DNA of 64,000 nucleotides, from assembly GCA_019614645.1 (NCBI GenBank), contig JABWDB010000015.1, positions 1,798,001 through 1,862,000 on the forward strand. Reading direction: 5' to 3'. Source of the stretch: Stratiolaelaps scimitus (taxonomy: Eukaryota > Arthropoda > Arachnida > Mesostigmata > Laelapidae). Below the pieces are notes generated by a model. That model saw nothing but the letters and a program-made list of their open reading frames with translations. It was not told the DNA's origin and did no database searches. Positions 13,048 through 25,600 of this stretch are shown in pieces; the stretch's first letter is position 1, and each line of letters starts with the position of its first letter. The translations under genes were made by a program, and so were the position numbers.

Positions 13048-14040
13048 CCCCCTTTCTTACGCATCAGCCCCAGCTACGCATCCAACCTGGCAATGCTTAC
13101 GACGATCCAAGGACGTCCAAGGAGAACATCAGTTTGCTCTTAGTGCTCGGGGTCTCTGGCGTAGACAGGGGCCTGCTCACAGCGATTCCTATTCTTCCGC
13201 CCATGACGCCGTACGATGACGGCAGGGCGGTTACCACCCACGCCTGCTTTACTTTGCGTCTTCGCGACAGCAGCACCAGTGACAGCGCATTTACACCCAG
13301 CATGCTTCTGGCGCTTGACAGCACTATAGTATGGCGCTTACCTTGCGGCTGCTCGGTTGGGCAGACAGGGCCGGCTAGCCAAAGTGCGAGCTAATTCGCT
13401 GAGAGAACGGAATACGTATGCATTGCAGTTTGCTGTGGCGCTTTGGAAGTGTGGATGACGAGGGCTAGAGGCACTGGAGCCGTTTGCCTGCCGCCGCTTC
13501 TGCTGCTGGCAGCATTTAGCAGGGTCCCAGCCGGAGAATCGTAGGCCATCCACTTAGCCTATCGCCTCTTAACAGTTGAGCCACACACGGAGCAGGCGTC
13601 AGACGGTCCCATCCAATCTTGCCACGATGGATCGATCCGAAGCACGACGTGGGCAGACGGTGGCAATTGAGTGGTACAGTGTTACACCATACCACTGGCG
13701 TTCGACCTTGTACCCTTACACAGGCGGCATTAGGTCGCCTTTCATAGCTGCTTCTTCCCATATAGAGGTCGACTTTGAGCCAGTTTCGCTCTGGGTCGGA
13801 GCAGCATATTTGGTAAATGCAAAGGGTGCAGAGGTTAGGTCGGCGTCAGGATGGACCTGTCAATTTTGTCAAAACAGATACATACAGTGAATAGATAGGT
13901 TGGTGGCGGTCTGCACTTATAACAACGATTATGCTCTCAGATAAAAAATAATAGCAACGTGGATATTACATTGAACTTTGCATTCTACATCAGAATATCG
14001 TCATAATTTTACAGAAATAGAATTGAAATGACCACTCAAA
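12000..14040. other. No gene supported
   Basis: Microsatellites and short frames. A possible terminal exon (minus, 12218-12293, containing EIILLESSEGMFALLSGNL) follows acceptor TGTGCATTTTCAG but is too short to claim. Confidence 0.5.
12991..13043. repeat. (TA)n microsatellite
   Basis: About 50 bases of TA with one ATACAT interruption. Further TA tracts: 9397-9417, 12347-12366, 17035-17056, 38238-38274, 41806-41827, 46100-46119. Runs of Ile-Tyr in any frame here come from these tracts. Confidence 0.95.
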
Positions 14041-14049
14041 CCTCCATAT

Positions 14050-15345
14050 AGACGTTCCACATTCACAGCCTGTTTGTCATGTTATCTCTCCCAGAAATTG
14101 TTTCATTGAGGTCGAAGGCGACGAGGATGGGAATATCAAATTGATGACAGTATCCGGCAAGCGAGAGCTTGTCTGCTGCATCATTTCGAATGAACGGTGT
14201 CCGAAACATGATCGGCTGACGACGGCTATGAGCGAGACACGGATCTCTGACAGAATCTGTATATTCTGACAGCCAACAACGGGTAAGGCGACCAGCAATG
14301 TGTTTAATTTGACAATGGAGAAGAGCCTGGTCAAGTTCGGTGTATAAGTCATCAACAGAGCCCCTACGGCTTCTGTTAAATATAGCTCTTAAAGCATCGT
14401 TCTGGACGACTTGACTCCTTCGGGATATTGCCCTATGTCCACTCCCTATATCGAAAGTGCATAGTATAACCCTGGCAGCAGCAGCAGCAGCAGTGGAATA
14501 TATATATATATATATATATATATAAGGAGAGGGCAGGCCACTTGGAACACCTATTTTTCTGTCTCCCTAATGCTGCGGAGAACCGCATAGCACTTTGGCG
14601 CTTGAGCAGTTGAGTGCGCCTGCCATCTCGTAGTCTCCTGAGGGGTTAGCCCCAGGCAGTTGGCAGTCCGAAATAATAGCGGATATGTGATCGTTTAAAA
14701 GCAGTACCTATTGAAATGTTCAGCAGAATGCAATTTACAAAGACAATGAACACGTAGCGCCCGAGTACCGACCTCTGAAGTGTCTCGACTCTCTCTCTCT
14801 CTCTCCTTCCATGTCGACTCAATGCCACCGACCCCAACAGCCTGTCGTTGTCCGGGAAGGTATGATTTAAATCGTAATCGGCCCGAAGCCCAGGCACTCA
14901 AGCGTTTTGCAGGAAGATCCAGTCGCGTAAGCAGTTAAATGCTGCAGCAACATCTAGAAACACTCCGAGACAAACCTGCTTTTTCTCTATGGTATCTGTG
15001 ATCTTGTCCCAAAGATATGAGCAAGTTCCGCCGACCGCTTTCTCGAACACCTCTCGTAAACTCGCCTTCATTCTTGTAGAGAGGCACAATCCTCGCATTG
15101 TAGACTTGGAGCAAGTTAATGTTCCGGACTCGACCGTGAACAGATCCAAAGGGTACCTGTCATGCATCCGAGAGGTAGAAATAGCCTTCGGAGCCTTCTG
15201 TCCTGAAACGATGAAGGGTTTCTCCAATCATGGCAATAACAGGATAACGGGCAGGAAAAATCGGAGCCAGCCGAACTGCAGACGTCACACAAGGAAACCT
15301 GGCATAATTTGTCACAGTCATGTGATTTAAGACTGTTTCCAACGA
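14050..15345 (-). mobile_element. Non-LTR retrotransposon, copy 1, degenerate
   Basis: Reverse-transcriptase fragments in three frames. 15227-14898 carries KKQVCLGVFLDVAAAFNCL. 14897-14646 carries SVLGRYVFIVFVNCILLNIS. About 14430-14060 carries a 3' domain beginning RRSQVVQNDALRAIF, typical of the region after RT. The first two match copy 2 at 48-50 kb (QLCLGVFLDL, GSILGPCVFIVLINLIFLTI), so both belong to one family. The catalytic YADD block is lost to indels, with a CT microsatellite nearby. Transpositionally dead. A (CAG)n then (TA)n tract (14474-14524) interrupts it. Confidence 0.8.
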
Positions 15346-15349
15346 CGAG

Positions 15350-17150
15350 CTTGTAAATTACGTGACGGAATTCTAATCGGACTGATACTCTTCACAGGGA
15401 AACCTACCGAGATTATTTACTTTCGAGTCACCTTGTAACAGACAAGGGAGGGTCAACATGTAGGAACGACCTTATCCACAACGTCCAACGAATCATAGTG
15501 TTTGTTTGACCATAGCGAATTGCAGCACTTCCATTGCTCGTAATGCATTCGAACTGGGCCTTACCGCGCTAGGTCGCGGAATTCTTTGTGTTAGCGGTTT
15601 CTGTCTGCCTCTACAACAAATTCGATCATAATAAAGCCGATTGCGAAAGGACCTGTTACTGCTACTGACGCGTAATATATAACAAATGTGTATATTTGGT
15701 AGAGAAACATTTGGGTTCCTATATACAAAGACAACAATTCGAATCACTTGATAACTCAATTCGGCCTCCAATGTGTCAATGAGTCTCGCTATGAAATGAA
15801 CAAGTAAATCGATTCGAATTTTTACTTATCTCTTCAGTACCCTTAGTTCGATGTGTTCCTAACAAAAAATGAGCAAAAAATCATCACAACTATTTGGACG
15901 TCAGATCAACGCTGGCGTAGCTATTACCGGACGAATTCAGAGAGTCACCAACGATAGATGGTATTCGCCGTCGAGGCATGAGTAACGTTCAACCAGTAGC
16001 CCATGCACAGCTATCAGTGAGGAGAAAGCATTTGATTATGATTTGGAAAAGAGCATTTTTCTAGGGGACCCTTCTTCGGGTCCCGCCCCAAGGATTTTCA
16101 ACTTGAACATATTCTTCTGCGCTTTGTGACCAGGAAATTGGATATCACTACCGAGTTTGGCAGTCATTTCCCAATCTAACGCGTGTGACTGACTCTATTT
16201 GCGTCATTGCCGCCGTTCATGATAACCCCGTGACCGTGGCCTGCACTCTACACGTGCCCTTCTAAACCCCGCACCGTGCGACCCGCACGCACAAACTCAC
16301 ACGGCCGTTACAGCCATTTCTCTACTGTCCGGAAATTGAACTCGGAGTTCTCCCACACTCGCAAGGACTCACCACTGCGCGTTTGCGTCCCCGTGTTCCT
16401 TTGCTTGGCCTCACGGAGGCGGAACCAGTTGCAGGACCCTTCTCGCTTCGATGATCACACGGCTATTGCGGGGTTGAGTTGGGGTATTGGGGGACAGAAA
16501 AAGTTCGAAAATCGAGGTTACACTGAACACGCATTAGAGGGTCAGCGGAGGGTGAGTCGACATACTGTCTTCTCTGATAAAAGGCGAACTGAAATGACGC
16601 TGCGTGACTTCGTCTATGCTGATGACGGACCCGACCTACGCTCCCGTGTGCTTGCAGCATCTCACACGACACGGCTTGGTAACAATCTATCTATTATAGA
16701 TAGGACAGAAATAGATGGAACGAACTATCTGAGAAAGGTAAATATTGATAAGGGCAAAAAGGATGAGCTTCTTTTTTCGCGCTACCCTCTGTAGTGCAAT
16801 CCTATTATATTTAAATATTTGCCAGCTGATCTGAAGTCGACGAGAGATGCGTGAATAGGATTCGAAAGCTGTTTGCCAGAGCATGTGCGAATCCAGGTTT
16901 TGACGCTTGTGCAAATCTCGGAGGGCGAATAATAACAATATTAATCAGGGATCAGATCGAACGAGGATAGGCGACCACAGTTCAGTAATGTCGACCCGAT
17001 TCTATAATATAATATTTGTTGTAAACAAGTTTGTTTATATATATATATATATATATTAATTTGTGTTTTAGAAAATTACAATGGTCTTGTATGAACGTCT
17101 GATATAAAAACTACGAGGAGTAGTTATAACAATTGCACCTTCTCCGCGAA
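15350..17150. other. No gene supported; one long chance-like frame
   Basis: A 172-codon plus frame (16276-16794) starts with GTG and contains donor-like AGG|GTGAGT (16548) and AAAG|GTAAAT, but no consistent exon model. Otherwise non-coding. Confidence 0.5.
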
Positions 17151-17159
17151 GCTACCTAT

Positions 17160-19480
17160 GAAAGGTACAGCAGCATAAGTCGCTGCGTGCTACTTGGGGC
17201 ACGCCTCACTACATCTCATAGAGAAGCAAGTATCGGACGGAGTGTGAAACCCCTCTGTCCCACACAACATGTGATGAAAACCATGAATCGCGAAACGTGT
17301 AACGATATGCCGATTTGTCCTACCAGCCAGCTTCCAGATTTCGGTAGTCATCGCCCCCGTGCCGTACAAATCGGGATTAATTTCTGCCATCTTTCTCTCC
17401 CATACACCGATGAAGTCCTGATAAGCTGGTGTGAAGGGAAGATTAAATCTGCGTTTTAAATCTTCTATGAATAGGGGCGTATCGCTCGCTAGACAAACGC
17501 ATTTGTTCAGCAAAGAACGATGTGGGCCCAGGGCTCGCTTTTGGAACGAGGGCTTAATTCGATCTAGAGTTTCGGGCTGCCTCGACGATAGGTTAGGTGC
17601 TCCCAAATTACTTGTATGCTATAGGACTCAACCGGCGACACCTTTATCTCGAACAAGGCTAACGCAGTTCGCAGTGAGAGTCTCGACGGCGTTCGGAGTC
17701 TCACACTAGAAAACGATAGTACTTCGTCCGTTGTCTGTGATGTGCTCTACGAAGGAGCGTCCGTTTGTGGGGAGCACCACTCCTAGGCACTTGAAACTAT
17801 TAACATAGCGGATCGGTGGCTGCGAGACGGCCTCCCCTGCGGAATTTCATGGCTTCCGTCTTATTTATATTCCGTTCATATTTACCATTAGACCAACCTC
17901 GCTTACGTACGCGGACAATCTTGCTAGGGTTTGCTGGACATGAAACCGGCTCCTACCGAAGATGACGAGGTCATCAGCATAAAGCAATGTCTTCACGTGT
18001 CCTGCCTTATCTTGTACTCGGCGTGGCAAATCGCTTAGCATCAAGGAGAATAACAACGGACTCAGATTGTCCCCCTACACCACTCCAGTTGACTGGATGA
18101 ACGGCTCCAGTTGGACCACTCCATCATCTATGTTCACCGAATTCTCCTGCAGGATGGCTCTGAATAGCTGAAGCATGTTCTCCGGGACTCTACAGTGCGT
18201 AAGCTTCACTAGAATTATATCCCGGTGTGCCGTACCAAAAGCAGACTGGAAGTCCACGTACACAGCGAGCAGCGCTTGTTTCGGCCTGCCAATAATCCGA
18301 TAGACCTCGGAAAGCAATATTTCGCAGGCCGTGACGGTGGAATGTCCTCGACGGAATCCATGCTACTCCGGAGGGATACATGGGCAAAAATCTAGGAACC
18401 TCGTCAGTCGACGTGTGATGAGGTGGGCCAATAGCTTGTAGCAACAGCTTATCCTAACAATTGCTTTCCATGAAGATGGGTCGTACGGGTTGCCTTTGCC
18501 CTTCGGGATCACACTAAGAAGTGCATCACTCCAGCTTGTTGGCAGACCACCATGACGTAGACAGGCATTGAAGAGACTTGTCCAGCAGGGGAGATATCAG
18601 CCGCGTTTTTCAGGTGCTCAGCGCGCATCAAGTCGGGTCCGGCTGCCTTGTTCGACTGCAGATGCTCCAGTGAGCGCAGCACCTCGAGCACAGAGAACTC
18701 TGAATCCTCTCGCATAATAGTGGTTTGATCTGTGATCTATCAGTACAGACGAGCTTATAGGACACGAAGTCGGCCTGTCTCTGCGCAGCCATTTGTGTGG
18801 CTCCCTCTCTGCTTGAGACAGCAACTTGTCCTCCTGGAGTGCCTGGTGTTCTTGTCAGGCTGAGTCGAAAATCCGGCGATAACAGCTTCTTATAAAGAGG
18901 AACAGAGGCCTCATCGCCGGGTGTCGTTTGGCCAACTCACGAGTTTGGTGTGAAGCGGCAAAGGCAAGCTTGCAACTCTTACGGAACCAAGAACGTGGGC
19001 GACGTTATCTTAGTTCGGTCACGGATGATTTCAGCACTTCAGTGAGAGTGACGGTGTAGGAGTCAATGTCTGGCTCGCGCGGGACTAGAAACAGGACAGT
19101 CAGTTTAGGTTCCAGCTTGGCCGCATCCAGTGTGTTTAGAAGTTTAGCTTTTTTTACAGCCGGCGTTATCTCTCGCGCAAGAAGCAACTCGACTCCCTCC
19201 GGTACATGCCATCTGAAAGAGCTTCCCTCACTCAGTGAATTCCTTTTTCCTATATACCGGGCCCTCAGATCGTATATTCGCCGGGAATATGTCGATCACC
19301 GATCGTCCCATACAGCCTTCGAACGTTGGCTCAGCATATTGTGCAATTTTTTATTGCTATTAGGTGGGAAACGCACCGAGTTACGCTACCGCGCATCATT
19401 CCTAAGGTCTTTCACCGGCCTCGCAACACAGCCGCGGCCCGCACGCTTTAATAGCCTAAGAGTCACATGATCCTCAACCA
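17160..19480 (-). mobile_element. Non-LTR retrotransposon of a second family, degenerate
   Basis: Read 5' to 3' on the minus strand: an endonuclease/RT linker (ARYIGKRNSL, REITPAVKKAKLLNTLDAAK, 19290-19005), the RT N-terminal block (LEHLQSNKAAGPDLMRAEHL, about 18670-18610), the catalytic A block (LLAVYVDFQSAFGTAHRDII, about 18260-18200), the catalytic C block LLYADDLVIFGRS (about 17990-17950, both Asp present) and a C-terminal region with KRRFNLPFTPAYQDFIGVWE and a Cys/His cluster ending about 17200. Stops and frameshifts break it into at least five pieces, so it is inactive. The motifs differ from copies 1 and 2. Confidence 0.85.
17865..18715 (-). pseudogene. Reverse transcriptase core of the 17-19 kb element
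   Basis: Contains the NKAAGPD block, the VDFQSAF metal-binding block, a GDNLSPLLFSL motif preceded by a stop, and YADD. The reading frame changes near 18500, 18330 and 18065. A broken polymerase remnant, with sequence intact enough to classify. Confidence 0.82.
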
Positions 19481-19489
19481 GATTCGAGA

Positions 19490-22300
19490 GGGAATAGAAG
19501 AGGGGGTATCATTTGCACAGAATACCATTTTATCATTCTTGCTAGACAGGTATATGGTGCAGACCCATAGTGATTATTCATTAGTGATTACGTGTGACTA
19601 GTGATACCACAGATGATGTCCACGCGTACCTTGCTCGCAATAGTTCGCTACTGGCGCAGCATTAAATTTATCTCTCCTTCTCCCGTAACTGCATCCATTC
19701 AGGAAGAAGCGGCAAACAATCAAAGATGAGCAATAGGACTTACCGTTCATTCATAGCCCATCACATCGGGCCTTGCCTTTGAGATGGGCGCCGTGAACCA
19801 CCAGTGCTCGCCTCGTAAACGGTACGTGGTAGTTACACTTGGCGGCTGTCTGGCCTCACCATTCTTAGGTTACTAGCCCACGATGTAGCACTGGAGATGC
19901 CGATGTCACATGTACCCAGGTGTCTTTCTCCTATTCTCGTTCTTGCTGCTTCACTTCATGCCCTTCAAGGGGCACGAAGCGGAGAGATAAAGAATGAACA
20001 AGGGACATAGCCCAAGAGGGGACAGGCGAAATGAACAAGGGAATCGATGAGCGTACACTGCCGTTTTTGTGCGGGGACGCCAGACAATACGGAGTCCGCC
20101 GTCGACTCGCAGGGTTGAGGGCCGCTTGTGGCGAGACGGGAGGCGCTGAGACCGACCGACCGAAAGTCCCCAGGTCTGGCCAGTCCAATCCGACACACAG
20201 GCCTTCCGTCTCCGCCCTTGGGCCTTTGTCGCCGGGCCCTGCGGATACGCCCCTAGTACCCTAAAAGAAATGGTGGTCATCCTTTGTTATAAGGAGCACA
20301 GCGAACCCAACCAAGAGCAACGGAAGCAGTACAGCGGCCGAGCGGCCAAGTTTCGCTGCGAGATCCGGCCGTCGGAGGTCGGAACTCTTCCATGGCGCTT
20401 GTGCTGGACAAACTCGGAGCTTTGCAACCCTTGGAAAACTGGCCTGGTGCAAGTCTTCTCGAAGCATGGCCAAACGAAGCGAACAGGATGCTGTCGTGAG
20501 ATGCATGTGTTCTATGTACAACAAAATGTATGTATGTTGAAGGAGAAGATGCCTAGTATTGACCGCTCAGGTTTTTTTCGACACAACGTAAGCAGCCTTT
20601 ATCCAGACCCGGGATTATGTAGATAGCCTATCCACGTATAGATTAATCTATAGAGTAGTTGCTATCAGTTAAACAATGATCACGAATGATCATTTGCAAA
20701 GACACTTCATTATTGATAGAATGAACATTTGTTTCATAACAAAATGAAATTTTACATTGTAATGTTTCAGAAATTGTCAATGATTCTCGAAATACACACC
20801 TCACAAAAGCCATGATTCACCGAATTTATAGTACGGTTAACAGTGATGCATGAAAATTGCTTTCAAGGTCTAAGATAAAAGATTATATAAGAAGAAGATG
20901 TATGATAAAAGATTAGACTGCAATTATTGGATGAACAGCTCTCATCCCGGGACGACATTAGGACAATAAAAGGTGCCTATAAGTATTAGGAGTGCATAGT
21001 GATACAGCTGCCGCAGCTGCCTGTTGCTGGGTTATGTATATTAAAATGAAAAAAATATATTTTTTTGTATGTACATATGTGTTATAAAAGCAGGGACTTT
21101 TTCAATGCAAGCGTGTTTTGAGTACAGCCTACAGTTACTCAAACTTCTGGAAAACTGGAAAATTATATTGAGTCTAGACATGAGACAGTCAGCGGAAGTG
21201 GACCCTCTATCCGGCTAAAAGTTAACTTGTTTGTGTTGTCTTGCTATAATAGCCGCGTTCAAACCGAGAAATGGGTTGAGGGTCGGAGGTCGATATTAGG
21301 CCACTCTTGCCTTCTTATACGTGCCCCATGTAATGGTGCTAAAAAGATAGAATGCCTCGGGGATGAATTAGATATGTGATATCTAGGTCAGGATTGAGCG
21401 GGTGTTCATTAGCTCTATATCGTAAGTAAAAGCTATATGTAGTGAATTGAGATAGGAGGCGAGATCTTTCTGATCCAAATGAAAATTGGAAAACACTCGA
21501 TGTTGTTTAGGTCTTACATCCTATATTTGGCGCCTGTGTTATATTGTTTCATTAAGGTAGCTAAGGTTAACTGAAGGTAACTCCTCGCGTTTTCCACTAT
21601 AATGTTCACTGTCTAGTCTTAACAGCACAGCTCTTCTACAATTGGGCACCGCACGTGGTCGCATTTCGGAAAATATTGTCGAAAGTAAGATATAACTATA
21701 TCTGCGAGTTCCGCTATCCTTTTGCGTAATGTTCAGTTCACAAAATCTCTTATGAATTCAAGCTTTATCCGCTTACACAAAACGAATGCCAAAACGCCCT
21801 TCTAAAGCTCGCGGGGGGGACATCCGGCCGCCACATTGTGCCAAGCTCTGCTTAAAGATTTTGTTCTGCCCAACATTGACCTCGTTGTATATGCGCGTGG
21901 CAGTACCCACGCCACAGCGTGCGTTTTATACGCTATAGGCCATGGCCTATCTTTGCCATTATCCGTAAAGATGTTCATTTCGACGGCGCCTAGTCTCAGC
22001 GATGTGATCTGACGACCTCGTGTTCGCTCTCCTTGCCGCGTTCCTACCCCGAGGCAAAACGGCGATCGAGGCCATGCAGAAGCGTCTGTGCTGCAGCCTT
22101 CGCAGCGCAGCTGTGTGCCGTCTACGCGGCATTATCTTATCCCATTAAGAATATTGGCTGGAGAGACGAACAGCCGTTTTTTTGAGAACAACCAGCCGAT
22201 ATACACACACACTCACACGCACACACGCACAAAGCAGAGGACAACGATACGGGTTAATGCAAAGGCCGCAATGTTTGGAATATTCGGCAGCACACCGTAT
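19490..22300. other. No gene supported
   Basis: GC-rich 19.9-20.5 kb gives overlapping frames on both strands. One minus frame (20261-20524) ends in a hydrophobic stretch (VLLPLLLVGFAVLLI). 20.6-22.0 kb is AT-rich with no frame of note. Confidence 0.5.
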
Positions 22301-22313
22301 ATCAGCATATGCT

Positions 22314-22619
22314 ATGATATTCAAAACGTGGGTTTTGTCGGCGGCGCTGCCGGGTATTTTTCCGCCGTTGCGGGTTGGCCGTTCGGTACGAAGCAACAAA
22401 AACGCCGCAAACTATTTTCTGGTCCTGTTCGTTCTACTAGCGCAGATTTTCCTCATCTTCCTGTGTGCTGTATTATACTATGTGAGGTGGTGCTGTGCGT
22501 GCGACGTTCAATGTTTAACGCATTCCCCATTTCGCCGGCGCTGGCGCCTAACACCTCGTGATGTTAGGCAGGGGTTCCGTGGTGAGCTACACACAATGAT
22601 AGACGAAGATAGAGAATGA
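22314..22619 (+). CDS. Possible small single-pass membrane protein
   Basis: A 101-residue frame from an ATG with G at -3 to TGA. It has one strong membrane helix (about 33-56: NYFLVLFVLLAQIFLIFLCA) followed at once by a cysteine cluster (WCCACDVQC, 59-67), then a basic stretch (FRRRWRLTPRDVRQ) and an acidic end (IDEDRE). Positive charges flank both sides of the helix. The cysteines next to the membrane would suit palmitoylation. It may be the last exon of a longer gene, since the frame is also open further upstream. No homologue recognised; could be chance. Confidence 0.3.
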   Translation: MIFKTWVLSAALPGIFPPLRVGRSVRSNKNAANYFLVLFVLLAQIFLIFLCAVLYYVRWCCACDVQCLTHSPFRRRWRLTPRDVRQGFRGELHTMIDEDRE

Positions 22620-22624
22620 CTCAG

Positions 22625-25600
22625 GTAGTTGCCACGCCTTGCTGAGGCATGGGGGCTCACTCGGGACACCCCGCATAAACCCCCCCCCCCGAAGGGTTTT
22701 CAGGACCGAGTAAGTTCGGGTAGAGGTGGTGGGGTAGTTTGACGGGGCAAGGTTGTTGTTACACGTCGCCGGTGTACTCTGATATTTCTCTGAGCCCGCT
22801 GTATTCGGCGACTTGAGGCGGGTCGAGGAATAGAGACGGGGTAGGGTGATGAAACACGAACGAAAGATTGGGCTAGGGATCCAGAATGTTCCCTCTTCTA
22901 CAATCATGTGTAGAAACGATAAAGTGAAATGATCAGGCAGGCGCGTTTCGTGCGGAGAGACCCCGCACGAACCTCGGACGAACTACTCCCGAAAAAAGAG
23001 CAATTTCCTGAAATATACACGTCCGTACCAATCATGTTACTGTACGCAGACACAGGGCCCGTGTATAAGGTATACAACATCCACGTCTATGCCCTTAGGG
23101 ATCGATAATAGAACGGTTGGCATTGATGACGACGAGGGAGAAAGGGACTCTCTGTCGCCTGATCGGGATAGGTGATCTATTGGCAGCCTTGCGGTGAAGA
23201 CATAGGTTGGTGGAAAGGCAGAAAATATGCATGTTTCGGGACCTGTTGTTTGAGCTCTCTCAAATCACCGTATACCTATTGTGCAACTCACTTCATGAAC
23301 CTGTTCAAGAGGCTATTCCTTCGGCCGGCAGCAGCTCAAGGCAAGCAGGATGGTGGGCTACATCGCTGAATGTACTGTGATGACAAGGCCGCCCGCATTT
23401 GAAAGAGGAATCGATTCGTCTCGGATCGTCTCTAGAACAATCTATCTATATAAAGGGGCTTACTGTCTTTGCTTTCCGGCATTCACAAATCGCTCTCTGT
23501 CTCTCTTTCTCCCTCCTTATACACCTCTTATATTGGGTTCTCCTGCGCATCGACAAGCATTCGACAACAAGATCGTAAGCCTAATCCGCAATGATCGACT
23601 ACAGAATTGTCATATGGATGATCTCTCCAACTTGCCGTTCGCTCGAGTTCCGCGTAAATGCTCCCGGATGTTGTTAAATCATCTACCGTGCGTAGAGAAC
23701 AGCCCACAGAGAACAACCGCAATGCCTGGGTCGTATTTGTCTAGTAACTACTAAACCGGGGCTTGGGCTTCCGTCTGACTCTCACCCACCCACAAACGGC
23801 TTCCGCTCCGTTGAAGTTCGTTCGGGTAACGTTCCTACAGCGGCATATTCCTCGCTGGCGAATGCGGCCGTGGTGGCGGCCGACTGTTCATCGCTCTGCT
23901 GGCTGCTACGTAGCAGATCTACTGGACATGAGGATCCGCCATGCAACATGTGTCATGTTTCCGTGTTGCGTCGAGTGTGGTGCTATTCATTGGCCGTTGC
24001 AACTTCAGGGCCGCTCAGTTCCTGCACATCCAATTCGCCTGATTGTGCTGTCCTCGCCGAGCCGTCCTTCGCAGTCCTGAAAGCGTGTTAGTTCCGATGG
24101 CAATACAGGTACGATGGGGCGTTGGGGGTGCAGGGGGTGCTATTGGCTGATGAGAAGCAAAGTAGTTTTCTGATTCAACGCTGAAGGTTCCCGGCGTTAT
24201 GAGACCCCGTGCGACGTCATTGCTCGATAGCAGCCGGTGGCGGGGAGAGGCTTGACGACAGGCAGAGAAAAGGGGCTTCGTACGCAATCTATTATACAAT
24301 AAGTGCATCTACCACGTTCGAGCAACACGGCCGCCCACTTTGAGACTTGGAGAACGCGGTCAGATCAGTCCAATTCTATTGTTCGATGATGGCTAGAGCT
24401 ACCAGCAACGAGGATGTGTGGCTACCAATGGCAGGTATGTGGTTTCCGTTGTCTCCTGCCTCATAATGAGTGGTGAGGGACGCTCGCATACAGCTAGGCT
24501 GGTAGCGAACAACTCTCTGCCAGCGATAAGCTCTACGGTCCAGAGGCATCCCATATGGTACACGCTGTTGTACAAGTTGCTACCGTCCTACGGCATCGCA
24601 TCGTCACTGGGGAACGGGTTGAAGCTCTACTCATCAAACGGTCCCGTTATGCGGGGCCCTAAAAAAGACGTCTCATTTGCCTCATCTATTGCTGGCTGAT
24701 GACCGAAGGATTCCCTTTAAATCCTTAATCCGCCTTCGGTGGTAGAACGCTAGCCCGAGGAACTCCACCTTCCCTAAGTGTAGAAGGTAGCCTTAGCGAT
24801 CTGAACACACAGATTTTAGCGCAGGAATTAGCGCTGAGTTGGACAAGGTGAGACTAAACTAGATGAGTAGATATAAATGCATTTCTTCGTCACTTGTTAA
24901 ATGCATCGAACATGCGGATGTTGTGACCCTCTGTATAGCGAATTAAGACGCCTACTAGCTAATTATTCTTGTTATTATGCAGTTACCTCCGATCTGCTCA
25001 CATCGCCGGTCCCCTTCCCTTATTATGCATATGCTATCTCAGCTAGTGCTATTGCATCGCGTCGTGAGTAGCACTGGACGGCATTCGCCTGCGATATGTC
25101 GGTCAGGCCTGAACGCCTAGGCCTCGAGACAGCAGCAGCAGCCCCACTTTTCATCTCGGCCAGCGTAACAGTGTTCGGCTATGGTGCAGGTTTATTATGC
25201 CCTAAGAACGCATGAACGCAATATTACAGCTGTTTCTAGCGCATTGACACTGAACGAGTGGGGCAATTTCTCTGCGGATGAATCAGATCCAAGTAAAGTT
25301 CACCATCCTGACGTATCGTCAGCTTGGTGGTTATCTCGTCGTGGATATGCTATATATTTCAATCCTTGCTGGTAGCCAAATAGGAAATCTTTACAGAGGA
25401 TCGCGCCATTGAATGCACTTCACTGCGAGAGGTTGGCGTCGTCTGCAATTTTTTCAAGTCACTAGCTTTAAAATCTATACATCATGCGCTGCTGTGTCTA
25501 GCAGAGCGAGAACCGATATCCAAATTCACCGATAAATCGATAAGTAAATCAATATTTAATTGTAATTGTCAGGCCTGTGCACACCGGACGAATTGATTGA

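Noticed and set aside
12338..13219. Frames with runs of Ile-Tyr
   Set aside because: These are translations of (TA)n microsatellites.
16276..16794. 172-codon plus-strand frame containing FVYADDGPD, which recalls the reverse-transcriptase YADD box
   Set aside because: Surrounding residues do not match any RT block, the frame starts with GTG, and no other RT motif lies nearby in any frame.
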